DNA of 24,198 bases from Candidatus Omnitrophota bacterium (GTDB lineage Bacteria > Ratteibacteria > UBA8468 > MWAK01), in contig JAHJUB010000117.1 in assembly GCA_018829455.1 (NCBI GenBank), positions 1-24,198 of the forward strand. The letters run 5' to 3'. This document shows positions 22,120 to 24,198 of this stretch, one piece after another. Under the pieces are notes generated by a model, which had not been told where the DNA came from, searched no databases, and was given only the letters and a program-made list of their open reading frames with translations. The number at the start of each line of letters is the position of its first letter. The stretch's first letter is position 1. The translations under genes were made by a program, and so were the position numbers.

Positions 22120-22144
22120 ATATCTTACTTCAGATGGAGGAAGA

Positions 22145-23209
22145 ATGACAAGCAGAGAAAGAATCAAGGCGGTTCTGGAACATCGGGAACCCGACCGGGT
22201 GCCCATTCAGGATGCCCCCTGGGGGTCTACCATCGCCCGATGGCACAAAGAAGGACTTTTGGAGGAAATACCAGTTGAGGAGTATTTTGATTACGAACTT
22301 GTTTCGTTGGGCGCGGATCTTTCCGCCCGGTACCCGGTTCAAATTTTGGAGAAGAACGAAAACTACATTTTGACCACCACGCCGGACGGCGGCAAGAGAA
22401 AAAATTTCCGGGACTATTCCACCACCCCGGAAGTTGTTGATACGCTGGTTAAGACAAAAGAAGACTGGCTTAAGTTTAAATCCCGCCTGCAACCGGATTA
22501 TAAGCGGATAGACTGGGCAATTATGTATAACCGGTATCACCAGGCAAGAGCGGACGGGAAATTCATCTGTTTTTCTGCGGCAACTGGTTATGACCGTTGC
22601 CAGGTTTTTATGAACAGCGAGCGGCTGCTTGTTCTGATGGCCGAAGACCCGGAAACCGCCAGGGATATGTTTGAAACCGTGGGCAAGCTTGCGGTTGATA
22701 CCTGCCAGATGCTCCGGAATGAAGGTTACGAATTTGACGGCGCTTTCCTCTACAATGACATGGGTTACAAGAACAGTTCCCTTTTTTCACCAAAGATGTA
22801 TCGGGACCTCATCTTTCCGACGGACAAGCATATGTTTGACTTTTTTCACCGTAATGGCATGAAGACCATTCTCCATTCCTGCGGGAACGTCAAGCCTTTA
22901 ATCCCCTCTCTGATTGAAGCCGGATTGGACTGTCTTCAGCCCCTGGAGGTTAAGGCCGGGATGGACCTGATTGAATTGAAAAAACTCTACGGTGACCGGC
23001 TGGCATTTATGGGCGGCATTGACGTGCGCAAAATGGTCGGCGCGGCCGCAGACCCAACTGCGATTGAAGAAGAAATTAAAACCAAGTTTGAAGCCGGTAA
23101 AAAAGGCGGCGGATATATTTACCACTCTGACCACTCAATCCCGAAGAATATCAGTTTTACGGATTACCAAAAGGTAATGGAGTTGGTGAAAAAGTACGGT
23201 ACATACTAA
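22145..23209 (+). CDS. UroD-superfamily protein, probable corrinoid-type methyltransferase
   Basis: A TIM-barrel protein of 354 aa in the uroporphyrinogen decarboxylase superfamily. The N-terminus 'MTSRERIKAVLEHREPDRVPI' is typical of the MtaA/CmuA-like branch, not of true HemE. The H244-S-C246 motif in 'ILHSCGNV' supplies zinc ligands used by methylcobamide-dependent methyltransferases. It is followed by 'LIEAGLDCLQPLEVKAGMDLIELKKLYGDRLAFMGGID' and a late 'HSDHSIPKNIS'. This group often sits beside sugar or glycoside catabolism genes in environmental genomes, matching the downstream isomerase. The substrate is unknown. The start has GGAGGAA (22137-22143). Confidence 0.85.
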   Translation: MTSRERIKAVLEHREPDRVPIQDAPWGSTIARWHKEGLLEEIPVEEYFDYELVSLGADLSARYPVQILEKNENYILTTTPDGGKRKNFRDYSTTPEVVDTLVKTKEDWLKFKSRLQPDYKRIDWAIMYNRYHQARADGKFICFSAATGYDRCQVFMNSERLLVLMAEDPETARDMFETVGKLAVDTCQMLRNEGYEFDGAFLYNDMGYKNSSLFSPKMYRDLIFPTDKHMFDFFHRNGMKTILHSCGNVKPLIPSLIEAGLDCLQPLEVKAGMDLIELKKLYGDRLAFMGGIDVRKMVGAAADPTAIEEEIKTKFEAGKKGGGYIYHSDHSIPKNISFTDYQKVMELVKKYGTY

Positions 23210-23238
23210 TAAAAATGTGTTGTTTTATATCAATAAAT

Positions 23239-23381
23239 GTAGGGGAGGGGCTCCGCCCCCCTCCCGCGGGCGGGGATGTAACCCCGCCCCTACAGGCGGT
23301 CCTAAAACTTGTCCCCACGTGTAGTAGGTGGGGAGGGTCGCACTACGTTAAAGCGTGGATTCCCGATACGAACATTCGGGA
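23239..23381. repeat. Cluster of palindromic repeats between the last two genes
   Basis: This fills most of the 193-nt gap. 23239-23267 is a GTAGGGGAGGGGC..CCCCCTCCCGC unit. 23268-23293 is GGGCGGGG-ATGTAA-CCCCGCCC ending TAC. AGGGTCGCACTAC (23335-23347) is half of the GTAGTGCGACCC family in reverse. TCCCGA/TCGGGA (23361-23366 with 23376-23381) forms a last hairpin. The stretch 23294-23334 holds scrambled fragments of the repeat at 20101 (GTCCCCACGTG). The arrangement suggests repeated insertion of repeats into one another. Confidence 0.75.
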
Positions 23382-23402
23382 AAGACACCAACGGAGGATT
23401 AT

Positions 23403-24198
23403 ATGAAATTGGGTGTTTTGATGACGCTTTTTAGCGACAAGAGTTTTGAAGAGGCGCTTGATTACGTAAAAGAAGTTGGTTGCGAGGCGGTGGAAATCGG
23501 CGCCGCCAACTACGCCAAAAGTCCTCATTGCGACCCGGATGAACTTCTGGCCAGTCCGGATAAGGCCAGGAAGTTCAAAGAAGCGGTTACCGGGCGCGGC
23601 CTGGTTATCTCGGCGCTTTCCTGTCACGGCAATCCCCTGCATCCGGATAAGGATGTTGCCGAAGCCCACGTCGCGGGACAACACAAGACGATTCTGCTGG
23701 CGGAAGCATTGGGATTAAAGACTATCAATACCTTTTCCGGCTGTCCGGGCGGCGGACCGAAAGACCGGACACCTAACTGGGTAACCTGTCCCTGGCCGGA
23801 TGATTTCAGCCAGACGGTTGCCTGGCAGTGGGAGGAAAAAGTTCTTCCTTTCTGGGAAAAAGAGGTAAAATTTGCGGCCGACCATGGTGTAACCCAAATT
23901 GCGCTGGAGATGCATCCCGGTTTTGTGGTTTATAACCCGGAAACCCTTTTAAATCTCAGGAAAGTGGCCGGGAAGGTAATCGGGGCCAATTTTGACCCGA
24001 GCCACCTTTTTTGGCAGGGCATAGACCCGGTGCAGGCCGTGCGTAAACTTGGTGAGGCAATTTACCACACCCACGCCAAGGATTGCCGGGTTGATTTGGT
24101 TAACACTTCGGTGAATGGTGTTCTGGATACCAAGCATTATTCCGACGAGGCAAACCGCAGTTGGATCTTCCGGACAGTAGGTTACGGCCACCCTCAAG
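23403..24198 (+). CDS. Sugar phosphate isomerase/epimerase, TIM barrel (partial, right edge)
   Basis: The first 265 residues of a xylose isomerase-like TIM-barrel protein; the 3' end is outside the window. It starts MKLGVLMTLF with a GGAGG at 23393-23397. Barrel strands visible: 'CEAVEIGAANY' near 27-37, 'GLVISALSCHGN' near 66-77 and 'GLKTINTFSG' near 104-113. Probable metal ligands are E169 in 'IALEMHPG', D198 and H201 in 'NFDPSHLFWQG', and H224 in 'YHTHAKD'. The family interconverts or epimerises sugars or inositols; the substrate cannot be told. Close coupling to the UroD-like gene suggests one catabolic cluster, although the repeat cluster separates them. Confidence 0.88.
   Translation, partial: MKLGVLMTLFSDKSFEEALDYVKEVGCEAVEIGAANYAKSPHCDPDELLASPDKARKFKEAVTGRGLVISALSCHGNPLHPDKDVAEAHVAGQHKTILLAEALGLKTINTFSGCPGGGPKDRTPNWVTCPWPDDFSQTVAWQWEEKVLPFWEKEVKFAADHGVTQIALEMHPGFVVYNPETLLNLRKVAGKVIGANFDPSHLFWQGIDPVQAVRKLGEAIYHTHAKDCRVDLVNTSVNGVLDTKHYSDEANRSWIFRTVGYGHPQ

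Noticed and set aside
22145..23209. True uroporphyrinogen decarboxylase (hemE)
   Set aside because: The N-terminus and the HSC zinc motif fit the corrinoid methyltransferase-like branch, and no other heme genes are nearby.
23215..23406. A 63-codon frame after the UroD-like gene
   Set aside because: It consists almost entirely of palindromic repeat sequence and overlaps the start of the next gene.

Overview
The window looks like a chromosomal segment of an uncultured Gram-negative (diderm) bacterium. The evidence is a rod-shape operon, two outer-membrane secretins, a lipoprotein signal on one secretin and a type II secretion/type IV pilus machine. The many short palindromic intergenic repeats, plus the UroD-like methyltransferase next to a sugar-phosphate isomerase-like gene, recall candidate phyla such as Omnitrophota or Ratteibacteria. 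That assignment is a low-confidence impression; no rRNA is present to test it.

Layout. (1) 3-128 (+) is the C-terminal end of an IS630-like transposase entering from the left edge. It stops 4 bases before the end of the convergent rod-shape operon mreB-mreC-mreD-mrdA (4086 down to 133, minus strand). (2) From a divergent promoter region, pheT (a short form without the tRNA-binding domain) and zapA run on the plus strand, followed by an initiator tRNA (6670-6741). (3) 6963-21411 (+) is a long hybrid type IV pilus/type II secretion locus. It holds a PilM-PilN fusion (GspL-like), PilO/GspM, a large bitopic protein with two GspC/PilP-like domains, a first secretin (lipoprotein), a HEAT-like exported protein, GspC with a PDZ domain, a second secretin (GspD), the GspE ATPase and GspF. 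A group II intron with its reverse transcriptase sits between the first secretin and the HEAT-like gene. No pilin, prepilin peptidase or retraction ATPase is in the window. (4) Ribosome silencing factor rsfS, a minus-strand tRNA-Leu(CAA), a UroD-like methyltransferase and a truncated TIM-barrel sugar isomerase complete the right side.

Main discovery candidate. Both tRNA genes are followed by the same kind of small non-coding element. Each has a 104-nt core and ends in a second copy of that tRNA's own 3' end (23 nt for fMet, 22 nt for Leu). Both duplications start exactly at C56 of the T-loop. The two cores share short motifs (for example GAGCGAAGTCAGG, and GAGGCG followed by GGTGAA and GCCGA). 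They have the same order of alternative hairpins built from different sequences. Each also carries a 9-nt segment perfectly antisense to the T-loop/T-stem of its own host tRNA. This looks like a family of miniature, tRNA-targeted elements whose targeting or pairing segment matches the host gene. The closest known parallel is the rtT repeat downstream of E. coli tyrT; integrative elements that duplicate tRNA 3' ends are also comparable.

A second theme is the density of GTA...TAC-bounded palindromic repeats. They fill most intergenic gaps of the plus-strand genes, supply all or part of the stop codons of pheT, gspF and rsfS, and have been absorbed in frame into the gspC coding sequence.
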